Shown in pieces: positions 22,880 to 28,643 of a DNA stretch of 38,828 nucleotides (position 1 is its first letter; every line of letters starts with the position of its first letter). Location: positions 1 through 38,828 of IMG/VR virus record IMGVR_UViG_3300008267_000127. One strand, 5' to 3'. The notes under the pieces are model-generated. The model did no database searches, was not told the DNA's origin, and worked only from the letters and a program-made list of their open reading frames with translations. The position numbers were made by a program, and so were the translations under genes. This stretch comes from a virus.

Positions 22880-23226
22880 GGCGCACCCATTGCGCGGATG
22901 AGGTCTGCCAATCGCTTGCCTTCAATGTCATCGGCTACCCACTGGTGCGCCACCTTCGCCGCTTCTTCCAGTACCATCGGGATGATTGCGCGGGCAATCG
23001 TCTTGGCGTCCTCACCAAAGGCCCGGCGCTCTGCTATCTCTAGGGCAATGATGCCCACCAGATCATCCTGCATCGCGGCCTCCTGCGCCTCGGTTTCGTC
23101 TGTGTCTGCTGGCGTGTCGTCTATGGTGACGAAGTAATAATGCCCGATGACCGGCTTCAACTTCTCCGGTGTCGTGCCCAGGGTGTGCGCCATTTCGCGC
23201 AGTTTCGCGGCGGTGATCGTGGTCAT
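22876..23226 (-). CDS. Hypothetical acidic helical protein, 116 aa
   Basis: The 116-aa product starts MTTITAAKLREMAHTLG, includes an acidic loop (TPADTDETEAQEAAMQDD) and a helical end (EEAAKVAHQWVADDIEGKRL). It has more acidic than basic residues. ATGA links to both neighbours. Acidic small early proteins of phages often act as DNA mimics or regulators, but there is no direct evidence here. Confidence 0.55.
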   Translation of the reverse strand: MTTITAAKLREMAHTLGTTPEKLKPVIGHYYFVTIDDTPADTDETEAQEAAMQDDLVGIIALEIAERRAFGEDAKTIARAIIPMVLEEAAKVAHQWVADDIEGKRLADLIRAMGAP

Positions 23227-23627
23227 GGCTGTTCTCCGAGGGCGGCGCGGTGCCGCTCAACAGCACACTTTGCCTCCAAAAGCGACAAGCCAGACTTGCC
23301 ACGAAAATGCTTTACGGCGGCAAAAAAGGGCATCGCGTCCGTTTCTTTCAACAAAAATTTATGGTCGGTTTGCGCTTGCGTGGCGGCATAAACAACGCTC
23401 TTCAACTGCGCCACCTCAGCCCGCAGCCGCTCGAGTTCATCCAGTAGACCAGCATCAGCGTGGGCTTGGCCAGCGCGGAAGGCTTCTGCTGCGTGCCGAA
23501 CCGACGCGTATTCGTCGCAAGCACCCTGCCGTATCATGCTGGCAATCATCGTGGACGGATGCACGCTTGCCTCAAATTCACGCGCCCACAGCAGCGCAGC
23601 ATCGGGCGCGTTTGGGTCAGTCGTCAT
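23223..23627 (-). CDS. Hypothetical protein with L7/L12-like C-terminal helix
   Basis: The 134-aa product has an N-terminal part homologous in pattern to the 22204-22590 protein (LLWARE; AEAFRAGQA), a coiled-coil-like centre (LLDELERLRAEVAQLKS), and a C-terminal segment HFRGKSGLSLLEAKCAVE, which recalls the VKxxREITGLGLKEAKDLVE helix pair of ribosomal protein L7/L12. If real, that end could contact translation factors; it may equally be chance. ATGA overlaps on both sides. Confidence 0.58.
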   Translation of the reverse strand: MTTDPNAPDAALLWAREFEASVHPSTMIASMIRQGACDEYASVRHAAEAFRAGQAHADAGLLDELERLRAEVAQLKSVVYAATQAQTDHKFLLKETDAMPFFAAVKHFRGKSGLSLLEAKCAVERHRAALGEQP

Positions 23628-23845
23628 GGTCTACCTCCAGCAATGTATTCAGCGCATTGATTGTATCGACCATCAACAACCCAATGCACCATGCGCCCGC
23701 TAACTTGAGCGCGCTCAATGTGGACAAGCGCAGTCCAATCGCGCGAAGCATTGGTAGCGCGCGCCGCGTCCAATGCGCTGCTAAAACAGCAATGCTCGCT
23801 GATAGCCCCAAGCGAGCCGGCAACAATGTAAGGCGAAACGGTCAT
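23624..23845 (-). CDS. First gene of the left minus-strand operon, 73 aa
   Basis: The 73-aa product starts at ATG 23845 with AAGGGAGAG just upstream; an in-frame ATG at 23869 is rejected because it overlaps the promoter -10. It reads MTVSPYIVAGSLGAISEHC..., then a mixed strand/helix (WTALVHIERAQVSGRMVHWVVDG) and ends RYNQCAEYIAGGRP. No family recognised. An overlapping frame at 23617-23826 has a weaker start and is discarded. It is the first message of the promoter at 23868-23895, so it should be made early. Confidence 0.62.
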   Translation of the reverse strand: MTVSPYIVAGSLGAISEHCCFSSALDAARATNASRDWTALVHIERAQVSGRMVHWVVDGRYNQCAEYIAGGRP

Positions 23846-23867
23846 ATCTCTCTCCCTTGTTGCCCCC

Positions 23868-23895
23868 ATTATATAGCGCCACGCTTACACGTCAA
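23868..23895 (-). promoter_or_regulatory. Strong sigma70-type promoter (P1) with operator-like sequence
   Basis: On the minus strand, TTGACG (23895-23890) is followed after 16 bases by a perfect TATAAT (23873-23868). The spacer holds the shared 13-mer, read on the plus strand as TAGCGCCACGCTT (23874-23886). The -35 overlaps the stop codon of ninB. It drives 23845 to 21226. The leader shares AACAAGGGAGAG and then ATATGAC with the gene at 27794, suggesting common regulation or descent. Confidence 0.8.
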
Positions 23896-24272
23896 GCGCC
23901 TTTTTCGCTCCACGCCACGCCGCGTTCATCGCCCCATTGCTGTATAAACGTAATCAGATCGGCCATTTGTGCCACGGTTAGTTTGCTGCTGCGGAAGCCC
24001 ATGGGAAACGGGCGACCGTCTAGCCCCATCTCGAACACCTGTTCATGGCCGCACGCTTGCATGAACAGCGCCTTCCATACGTCTGGCGTTGCAGCACGGC
24101 CATCAGGACGCGCCTTGGCAACATCGGTCAGCATCGCCCACAGCTTGGCGTTTTGCTCATCGCTGCGGTTGCGTGGCTTAATGACGGCCATCCAATCGGC
24201 AGGCGCTTTCTGCACAAGGCTGATAGCGCGGGCGCGGTTGCGGTCGCTGGAAAGTGACACATGATAAGTCAT
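23892..24272 (-). CDS. ninB: NinB recombination protein
   Basis: The 126-aa product fits NinB (lambda Orf), an SSB-binding recombination mediator that assists Red/ERF-type annealing. Landmarks are RSDEQNAKLWAMLTDVAK near 36-53, DVWKALFMQACGHE near 64-77, then GLDGRPFPMGFRSSKLT near 83-99 and MADLITFIQQWGDERGV near 102-118. Length is close to lambda NinB (146 aa). It is last in the recombination operon and its TGA overlaps the -35 box of the next promoter. Upstream gene overlap is ATGA. Confidence 0.9.
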   Translation of the reverse strand: MTYHVSLSSDRNRARAISLVQKAPADWMAVIKPRNRSDEQNAKLWAMLTDVAKARPDGRAATPDVWKALFMQACGHEQVFEMGLDGRPFPMGFRSSKLTVAQMADLITFIQQWGDERGVAWSEKGA

Positions 24273-24643
24273 GCTTCATCTCCGTCGATCACGTAACCCG
24301 CCTCACGCGCTGCCCGCTGCAATGACGGCGACTGGCGGGCAAGGTCTTTGGCAATTTGTAGCGCGTCAACGCCATACTTTGCCTCAAATCTTGCCCAGCC
24401 CAGCACGTCCGTCTGTTCACGATGCGCCTCTGCACAGCCTGGCACGGTGTAGTAATCTGGCACCTTAAGCCCCATGCCCTTGCCGCCAGCGTAATCAACG
24501 TGCATTGCCTGCACCTTGCCGCTGCATACGTGGCCGGCTTTGCCTTCAATCAAGCAGCAAAAGCCACGCACAAATTGCAAATGCGCCGGAAAGCGTTTGC
24601 CATCGTTTTGGCGGCCTGAATTACGGTGGCGGCGTTGCAACAT
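24269..24643 (-). CDS. DUF968/HNH-like recombination-associated protein
   Basis: The 124-aa product starts at ATG 24643, which overlaps the upstream stop (TAATG); a start 75 bases earlier is ignored. It has CLIEGKAGHVCSGKVQAMHVDY (C-x7-C then QAMH near 31-50), GGKGMGLKVPDYYTVPGCAEAHREQTDVLG near 53-82 and then an alpha-helical end. This C...C...H...KxPD...PxC...H.E.H pattern is that of phage DUF968/HNH-fold proteins, which often lie beside NinB. A nuclease or branched-DNA binding role is expected from the family, not shown here. Confidence 0.68.
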   Translation of the reverse strand: MLQRRHRNSGRQNDGKRFPAHLQFVRGFCCLIEGKAGHVCSGKVQAMHVDYAGGKGMGLKVPDYYTVPGCAEAHREQTDVLGWARFEAKYGVDALQIAKDLARQSPSLQRAAREAGYVIDGDEA

Positions 24644-25131
24644 TAGCCGCGCTCCTTGGCTTTCATTGCCATGCGTTCCAATGCGTGAAAGCGGCAATGA
24701 CAAGGCGTGCAAAGCCACGTTACGTTAAGCGGGTCTGCATAATCGTGGTGGTGTGCTACAGTTTTGCGTTCGCCGCAAAAAGCGCAATCCATCGGGCGCA
24801 ACCTGCCATCCCTGACCGCATTTCCAACAATAATATTAGCCGCGCGCTTTTCTGGTGAGCGTGCCGCCCGTGCTATAACACGTGCTGCCGCTTTAAGCCG
24901 CCGATGCGGCAACTTAGAGCGTTCACGATCATAAGCCCGTATCTGCTCTGCTTTTTCATAATTGCGTTTGCGGGCGCGCGCCTTAACGCATGTTTTGCAT
25001 TGTGACGCGTAGCCATCGGCGCAGCCGGGCGCTTTGTAAAACTGGTCTATGCCAAAAAATCCGCCGCAAAGCGTGCATTTCTTTACGGGCGCGTCGTTTG
25101 CGGGTATTGGGTTATTCACTTGTCGCTCCAT
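24643..25131 (-). CDS. HNH-type zinc endonuclease-like protein
   Basis: The 162-aa product has an N-terminal zinc knuckle (CTLCGGFFGIDQFYK...CKTC near 19-48), a basic middle (ARARKRNYEKAEQIRAYDRERS) and a C-terminal HNH-like motif: CAFCGERKTVAHHHDYADPL near 115-134 and VTWLCTPCHCRFHALE near 136-151. The pattern C-x2-C...H-H...N...C-x2-C-x3-H is that of HNH nucleases that occur as free-standing or recombination-linked genes. ATG 25131 is preferred; a GTG at 25116 with GGAG upstream is an alternative. Possible role in nicking or resolving DNA. Confidence 0.7.
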   Translation of the reverse strand: MERQVNNPIPANDAPVKKCTLCGGFFGIDQFYKAPGCADGYASQCKTCVKARARKRNYEKAEQIRAYDRERSKLPHRRLKAAARVIARAARSPEKRAANIIVGNAVRDGRLRPMDCAFCGERKTVAHHHDYADPLNVTWLCTPCHCRFHALERMAMKAKERG

Positions 25132-25146
25132 CAAAGCGGGAAGTCA

Positions 25147-25175
25147 GGGGGCAGGCGTTGGCGCGCGCTGCCCCC
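25147..25175 (-). promoter_or_regulatory. G5C/C5G hairpin between ssb and the HNH gene
   Basis: GGGGGCAG (25147-25154) pairs perfectly with CTGCCCCC (25168-25175), with a short inner GCG/CGC pairing in the 13-base loop. It lies in the 85-base gap after ssb on the minus strand. No U-tract follows in the minus direction. It resembles the hairpins at 1867-1890 and 2515-2541 in its G5/C5 stem and may separate ssb from downstream expression. Confidence 0.5.
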
Positions 25176-25216
25176 AAAACTTATGCGCCTATTATGGCTG
25201 GCGCGCAAGCTAAAAA

Positions 25217-25597
25217 CTAAAACGGGACTTCGCTGCCGTCGTCCAAGTCATCAAGCGGCGCACGTCGCGGGCTGCCACCATTGTCACGCTGCGGCGCTGC
25301 ATTGTCATCACGCTGGCCGCCGCCAAGCAACGTCACCTCGGCAACCTCAATCTTGAGATCGGGCCGCCCATCATATACGCCGGCAGTCAGCTTGCCAGAT
25401 ACGGCAACGCTTTCACCCTTGCGGATAAAGCCGGCCACCTTTTCGCCGCGTGTTCCCCAAAGGCTGCACTTATACCACGTTGCATCTTTGTCGCGGCCAT
25501 TGTTGATGGCAACCGTCCACTCTGTAACAGTGCTGCCGCCTGCGGCCTTGCTGGCGGCATCTTTGCCGACACGTCCGGCGATGCTGATAATCTGCAT
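25217..25597 (-). CDS. ssb: Single-stranded DNA-binding protein
   Basis: The 126-aa product has the OB-fold SSB pattern: MQIISIAGRVGKDAASK, VTEWTVAINNG near 24-34, ATWYKCSLWGTRGEKVAGFIRKGESVAVSG (split: WYKCSLWG near 41-48 and GFIRKGESVAVSG near 57-69), then a disordered linker and the acidic tip LDDGSEVPF that recruits partner proteins. It should coat ssDNA during replication and recombination and work with ERF and NinB in this operon. Length is shorter than E. coli SSB (178 aa) but usual for phages. Confidence 0.93.
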   Translation of the reverse strand: MQIISIAGRVGKDAASKAAGGSTVTEWTVAINNGRDKDATWYKCSLWGTRGEKVAGFIRKGESVAVSGKLTAGVYDGRPDLKIEVAEVTLLGGGQRDDNAAPQRDNGGSPRRAPLDDLDDGSEVPF

Positions 25598-25609
25598 GTG
25601 TGTTGCTCC

Positions 25610-26305
25610 TTAACCTGCAAACGTGATTGGCAGCGGGCCATTGTCGCCCTTGCCAAGCATCGAATAAACATCGTCATACAAGCCCATGAGCTTGTCATAC
25701 TGCGCTTCATGGCTGGCCTTCAACCGCAGCAGCGCCTTACCGTTCTTGCTGTGCCACAGTGCCAGCGCGCCAGCATCACCAGACTTGCCGATGGCGTCCA
25801 GTTCGATGGCCTGCTTGTCGCACCAATCGGCAACCTTGGCGGTCACATCGTCTTCACCGCCTGGATCGGTTGGCTCAGGATTGACGTTAGCAGGCGGCTG
25901 GCGGGGCTTGGCGGCCTTCGTGGCTGCGTTGCCGTCATCATCCTCTGGTGCCACGCCAAACGCCGTCTGGAGGCTGTAGCGGCGGGCGTAGGTGATGGCG
26001 CTGCCATAGCCTTGCGCGTCTTGCTTGCTGGCCGGCACAAACAACACACCACAAGACAGTTCTTCACCGCTAGCATGGCAGATCAGCGTTTCGACCGCCA
26101 CCCCGCCTTGTGCATCATGGAACGCCTGCCGAAACCAAAGCCCATTGGCAGACAGCGCCGGCTTGATGGCGTCAACAACCGCGCCGAGGTCGGCATATTT
26201 CGTCTTGAAGTGCGGGTTATTGCTGTCTTTCGTAGCGCCCTCGATCTCGGGGAACGCCTTGGCCATTGCCGCGAAAAGCGCCGCGCGCGGATTATCGTTT
26301 GCCAT
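25610..26305 (-). CDS. erf: ERF-family single-strand annealing protein
   Basis: The 231-aa product matches ERF: ALFAAMAKAFPEIEGATKDSNN near 9-30, HFKTKYADLGAVVDAIKPAL near 32-51, GLWFRQ, then YGSAITYARRYSLQTAFGV near 99-117, the ERF signature. It anneals complementary single strands in recombination and genome circularisation, which headful-packaged P22-type DNA needs. P22 Erf is 204 aa. C-terminal part (after about 125) is variable and helical. Twelve bases separate it from ssb downstream. Confidence 0.93.
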   Translation of the reverse strand: MANDNPRAALFAAMAKAFPEIEGATKDSNNPHFKTKYADLGAVVDAIKPALSANGLWFRQAFHDAQGGVAVETLICHASGEELSCGVLFVPASKQDAQGYGSAITYARRYSLQTAFGVAPEDDDGNAATKAAKPRQPPANVNPEPTDPGGEDDVTAKVADWCDKQAIELDAIGKSGDAGALALWHSKNGKALLRLKASHEAQYDKLMGLYDDVYSMLGKGDNGPLPITFAG

Positions 26306-26310
26306 GTCTG

Positions 26311-26601
26311 TTATCCCTTCGCCAGCAATTCAGGTGACAGCCCTGCGGCCACCAGCGCCGTCCGCGCCTTTTCACGCGCAACCGCATCGCACCGCTGCTG
26401 CTGTGCAAGGTCACGCTGCGCCATGGCGTCGTCATACGCCTCTTGCACGGTTGCGCCACGTCCAGACGGGCATGGGCCATGCGCGGCCTGCACAATCACA
26501 AACACGCCGATTGACGAACGCGAGACATGCACGAACTCCACGTCATCGGGAAGGCTGTGAGTGTCCAATGCGGCTTGCATGGCGGTTAGATATGCGTGCA
26601 T
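26311..26601 (-). CDS. Hypothetical protein, 96 aa
   Basis: The 96-aa product begins MHAYLTAMQAALDTHSLP; its ATG 26601 has GGGAGAG six bases upstream. A mid part VEFVHVSRSSIGVFVIVQAAHGP suggests a beta sheet, followed by a helix rich in Gln and Arg (DDAMAQRDLAQQQRCDAVAREK). It overlaps the upstream gene by 16 bases. No family recognised. Confidence 0.55.
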   Translation of the reverse strand: MHAYLTAMQAALDTHSLPDDVEFVHVSRSSIGVFVIVQAAHGPCPSGRGATVQEAYDDAMAQRDLAQQQRCDAVAREKARTALVAAGLSPELLAKG

Positions 26602-26828
26602 TTCATGCTCTCCCGATAGGCTTGCACCGCTGCCACAATGGCACGGATGCGCTTCACAATGCCGGCAAACGTGCGCCGGCCCACATAACCCGCAACTTGC
26701 CCAAACGTGGTGGCAGGCGGGCGGTCACACAAAGCGGCGTTGCTGTTGCGCTCCATTTCGCTTTGCACGATGATCCAGCCGCGCGGGCGGGTGCCTGGTT
26801 CACGCCAGTTTGCGTCCGTCCAGATCAT
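26586..26828 (-). CDS. Hypothetical protein, 80 aa
   Basis: The 80-aa product is aromatic-rich at the start (MIWTDANWREPGTRPRGWIIVQ) and then basic (YVGRRTFAGIVKRIRAIVAAV). The basic, partly amphipathic second half might bind nucleic acid. ATGA overlap with the upstream gene. No family recognised. Confidence 0.52.
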   Translation of the reverse strand: MIWTDANWREPGTRPRGWIIVQSEMERNSNAALCDRPPATTFGQVAGYVGRRTFAGIVKRIRAIVAAVQAYRESMKCTHI

Positions 26829-27106
26829 TTGCCGGAAGCCTTGGCAATAGCGGCGCGCATATTGCGTTCAATACGGTCGTCGTCGTCCATATCGCCATCG
26901 CCGCCTAGCCAACGATTAAGCAGAGCCTGCGCCGCTTCCAGCAAGTCAGGCGCGGCGGCAATAAGGCGGGCGTTTGCTTGCGCCTTTTCGCCGTCGTAAA
27001 TGATGGCGATTGGCAGCCGGTTATTGGCGCAAATCTCGTGCGACATGTCCAGATCATCAGGCGTGGCCCATTCATTCCATGGCCCCGGCGTGTGTTGTCC
27101 GCTCAT
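26825..27106 (-). CDS. Phage protein of the HTPGPW...LIAAAPDLLEA family
   Basis: The 93-aa product has the hallmark start SGQHTPGPWNEW and the later ANARLIAAAPDLLEAAQ near 44-60, which is a very common small phage protein of unknown function in proteobacterial phages. A charged acidic loop (GDGDMDDDDRIERN) follows and a short helix ends the chain. Function unknown despite frequent occurrence. Overlaps both neighbours by four bases. Confidence 0.72.
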   Translation of the reverse strand: MSGQHTPGPWNEWATPDDLDMSHEICANNRLPIAIIYDGEKAQANARLIAAAPDLLEAAQALLNRWLGGDGDMDDDDRIERNMRAAIAKASGK

Positions 27107-27453
27107 TTCACATTCCCCTTATTGACCGGCTGCGACGGTGCCAGCAGCGTTTGCAGATACGTTACGGCGGCTTCCGGGCAGTCGCTGTAATCCCACTCAC
27201 GGCGCAGGTCGATTGCCTCGCTGTCAGGGTCTTCGGGCGACACACAGCTTTCCGCGTAATGGTCGTAAACGGCTTCCTTGGCCGCGTCCTGCAAAGCCTC
27301 GTCAAGCTCGTCATCGCAGCCGGTGAAGTGCTTAAGCAGGCCGGCAATCGCCGCAATCGTGCGGAAGTGCTGCGACGGCGTAACTGGTTCGGCATGTGCA
27401 AAGCGTTCGTGGCGCTCTTGCAGCCGTGCGGCGTGTGCGTTGTCGTCGATCAT
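27103..27453 (-). CDS. Hypothetical acidic protein, 116 aa
   Basis: The 116-aa product is acidic and helical with LKHFTGCDDELDEALQDAAKEAVYDHYAE (near 40-68), then SPEDPDSEAIDLRREW and a C-terminal helix. Its many acidic residues and Cys pair (C46, C70) are notable. ATGA overlaps on both sides. No family recognised. Confidence 0.55.
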   Translation of the reverse strand: MIDDNAHAARLQERHERFAHAEPVTPSQHFRTIAAIAGLLKHFTGCDDELDEALQDAAKEAVYDHYAESCVSPEDPDSEAIDLRREWDYSDCPEAAVTYLQTLLAPSQPVNKGNVK

Positions 27454-27629
27454 GCTACACCCGTCGTCAGTTTGTGCGTCAGAAGGTCGGCACGAGCTGC
27501 GTCGCGGCGAAGCCTCGCAGCTTCAAGATTGGCTTCTGCTTGCTTGAGTGCCTGCAAAGCAAGATCGACCGATTTTTGTTCGCCGTCTAGCCGCTGTTGC
27601 AGCAATTCCAAAACTGTCCATTCGCTCAT
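27450..27629 (-). CDS. Coiled-coil protein, first gene of the recombination operon, 59 aa
   Basis: The 59-aa product is a near-continuous coiled coil (LELLQQRLDGEQKSVDLALQ, then ALKQAEANLEAARLRRDA). ATG 27629 has AGGGAGAGAG just upstream; an in-frame GTG or ATG at 27656 lies in the leader and is rejected. It is the first gene of the minus-strand unit starting from the promoter at 27679-27707. Function unknown; a small oligomerising regulator or inhibitor is possible. Confidence 0.6.
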   Translation of the reverse strand: MSEWTVLELLQQRLDGEQKSVDLALQALKQAEANLEAARLRRDAARADLLTHKLTTGVA

Positions 27630-27678
27630 CGTCTCTCTCCCTATCGCCGCTGCCACTCGGTCTCACACGGCATGTCCT

Positions 27679-27707
27679 TTTATAAGCGCCGCGCTTTATC
27701 CCGTCAA
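27679..27707 (-). promoter_or_regulatory. Strong minus-strand promoter (P2) with operator-like palindrome
   Basis: TTGACG (27707-27702) and TATAAA (27684-27679) are 17 bases apart on the minus strand. The spacer holds AAGCGC-C-GCGCTT (27684-27696, plus-strand reading), a perfect palindrome about one central base and the best copy of the shared 13-mer. It drives the ninB/ssb/erf operon. The predicted leader is about 40 bases. Confidence 0.8.
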
Positions 27708-27718
27708 CAACATTTTTC

Positions 27719-27731
27719 TAGCGCCACGTTA
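27719..27731 (+). promoter_or_regulatory. Fifth copy of the operator-like 13-mer between divergent promoters
   Basis: TAGCGCCACGTTA matches the P1 copy TAGCGCCACGCTT at 11 of 13 positions. It lies between the -35 box of P2 (27702-27707) and that of P3 (27742-27747), so a bound regulator could affect both directions. It is not itself inside a promoter. Confidence 0.55.
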
Positions 27732-27741
27732 TTTTTTCTGA

Positions 27742-27771
27742 TTGACGCAAAAGCCGGCGCATGGGTATATG
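27742..27771 (+). promoter_or_regulatory. Plus-strand promoter (P3)
   Basis: TTGACG (27742-27747) is followed after 18 bases by TATATG (27766-27771); GTATAT one base earlier gives a 17-base spacer. The spacer holds AAAGCCGGCGCAT (27750-27762), an imperfect, reverse-oriented copy of the shared 13-mer. It drives the regulator at 27794 and the early plus-strand genes. Confidence 0.7.
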
Positions 27772-27793
27772 CCCCCATAACAAGGGAGAGCAT

Positions 27794-28216
27794 ATGACAC
27801 ACAGCAAATCCTGGACGCCAGCAGAGGACGCCATGTTGCGCGCCATGATGGCCGCTGGCATGACGCACCGGCAAGTATCGGCACAGCTCGGGCGCACCAT
27901 GCACGGCGTGCAATCGCGGGCCATGCGGCTGGGCGTGAATGTTGACCCGATCCGCTGGAACGACACGATGGACGCGGTTTTGCAGCGCATGTGGCAAACG
28001 ACTGCCACGGCTGCCGAGATTGGCGATGCTGTCGGACGTTCGCCAAGCGCCGTGTGCAAGCGCGCAAAACTGCTTGGCCTCGCCCGTCGCGGCAAGGGAT
28101 ATGTTCGCCCACCGTCGCCAATCGTGAAGGGTGCAGAGGAAAAGCACGCCGACCGCATTGCGACAATCCGCTTTGAAACGCATTATTGCGAAGCCGCCGA
28201 CCGCAATCCAGGTTGA
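27794..28216 (+). CDS. Tandem GcrA/Myb-like HTH regulator
   Basis: The 140-aa product has two successive HTH units: SWTPAEDAMLRAMMAAGMTH, then RQVSAQLGRTMHGVQSRAMR (residues about 6-47) and RWNDTMDAVLQRMWQTTATA, then AEIGDAVGRSPSAVCKRAK (about 54-96). Both resemble the W-T..E...L..LW..G.S...IA..LG unit of the cell-cycle regulator GcrA and of SANT/Myb domains. ATG 27794 has AAGGGAGAG upstream. It is the first gene on the plus strand and may regulate phage transcription or interfere with GcrA control; DNA target unknown. Confidence 0.72.
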   Translation: MTHSKSWTPAEDAMLRAMMAAGMTHRQVSAQLGRTMHGVQSRAMRLGVNVDPIRWNDTMDAVLQRMWQTTATAAEIGDAVGRSPSAVCKRAKLLGLARRGKGYVRPPSPIVKGAEEKHADRIATIRFETHYCEAADRNPG

Positions 28217-28236
28217 CCAATTATGGGGTATGCAGC

Positions 28237-28374
28237 ATGATCGCTCTGTTACCATGGCGCTGGCAAGCCCGCATTCTGTTTTGGCTTGGCCATAGCGTGC
28301 CTTACATCGCCACATGGACGGGCCGCACGTTGAACGATGTGGAACGCGAACTTCATATAAGGGCAACGCAATGA
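28237..28374 (+). CDS. Small protein, 45 aa
   Basis: The 45-aa product (MIALLPWRWQARILFWLGHS...) is hydrophobic and aromatic at the start and charged at the end (LNDVERELHIRATQ). It resembles a small HTH-like or membrane-associated peptide. ATG 28237 has only a weak upstream GGGG; the stop overlaps the next start (ATGA), which supports translation. Confidence 0.45.
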   Translation: MIALLPWRWQARILFWLGHSVPYIATWTGRTLNDVERELHIRATQ

Positions 28375-28643
28375 ATGGACTTTTTTTTCAATGGCTGTTT
28401 GGCAAGCGTCCAGCAAAAAACGCCGCGCTTGAACTTGCTACGGCACGTCTGCAAGACGACGCCCGCCGCCAGTTTGAAGCAAGACAAGAATGGTATGCGC
28501 CTTACGCACGTTTGCCACAACGCGCTGCATCCGAACTAGCCAAGCATGGCGCTGCAATGCGACGTGAAAGCGAACGAGCGCGGGTGTTGGCAAAGATGAA
28601 CGCGCTGCGGCGTGAATTGGGCATGGGGGAGTATGTGCCGTGA
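28371..28643 (+). CDS. Hypothetical basic protein, 90 aa
   Basis: The 90-aa product starts MNGLFFQWLFGKRPAK, then is a long basic/Ala-rich helix (ELATARLQDDARRQFEARQE..., RRESERARVLAKMNALRREL). ATG 28371 overlaps the preceding stop. The helicase follows with GTGA overlap, so it may be a helicase partner. No family recognised. Confidence 0.55.
   Translation: MNGLFFQWLFGKRPAKNAALELATARLQDDARRQFEARQEWYAPYARLPQRAASELAKHGAAMRRESERARVLAKMNALRRELGMGEYVP

Noticed and set aside
22589-23137. Plus-strand frames over the left early minus operon, e.g. 182 codons here
   Set aside because: Opposed by a tight series of minus genes with stop-start overlaps; no plus-strand promoter or ribosome site.
23617-23826. 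Minus-strand frame of 69 codons overlapping the 23624-23845 gene
   Set aside because: No ribosome site; the other frame has AAGGGAGAG and ATGA coupling to the next gene.
28418-28430. Sixth match to the operator-like 13-mer (AAACGCCGCGCTT)
   Set aside because: Inside a gene, encoding part of a Lys-Asn-Ala-Ala-Leu stretch, without -35 or -10 boxes nearby; counted as background, though it could be a decoy site.
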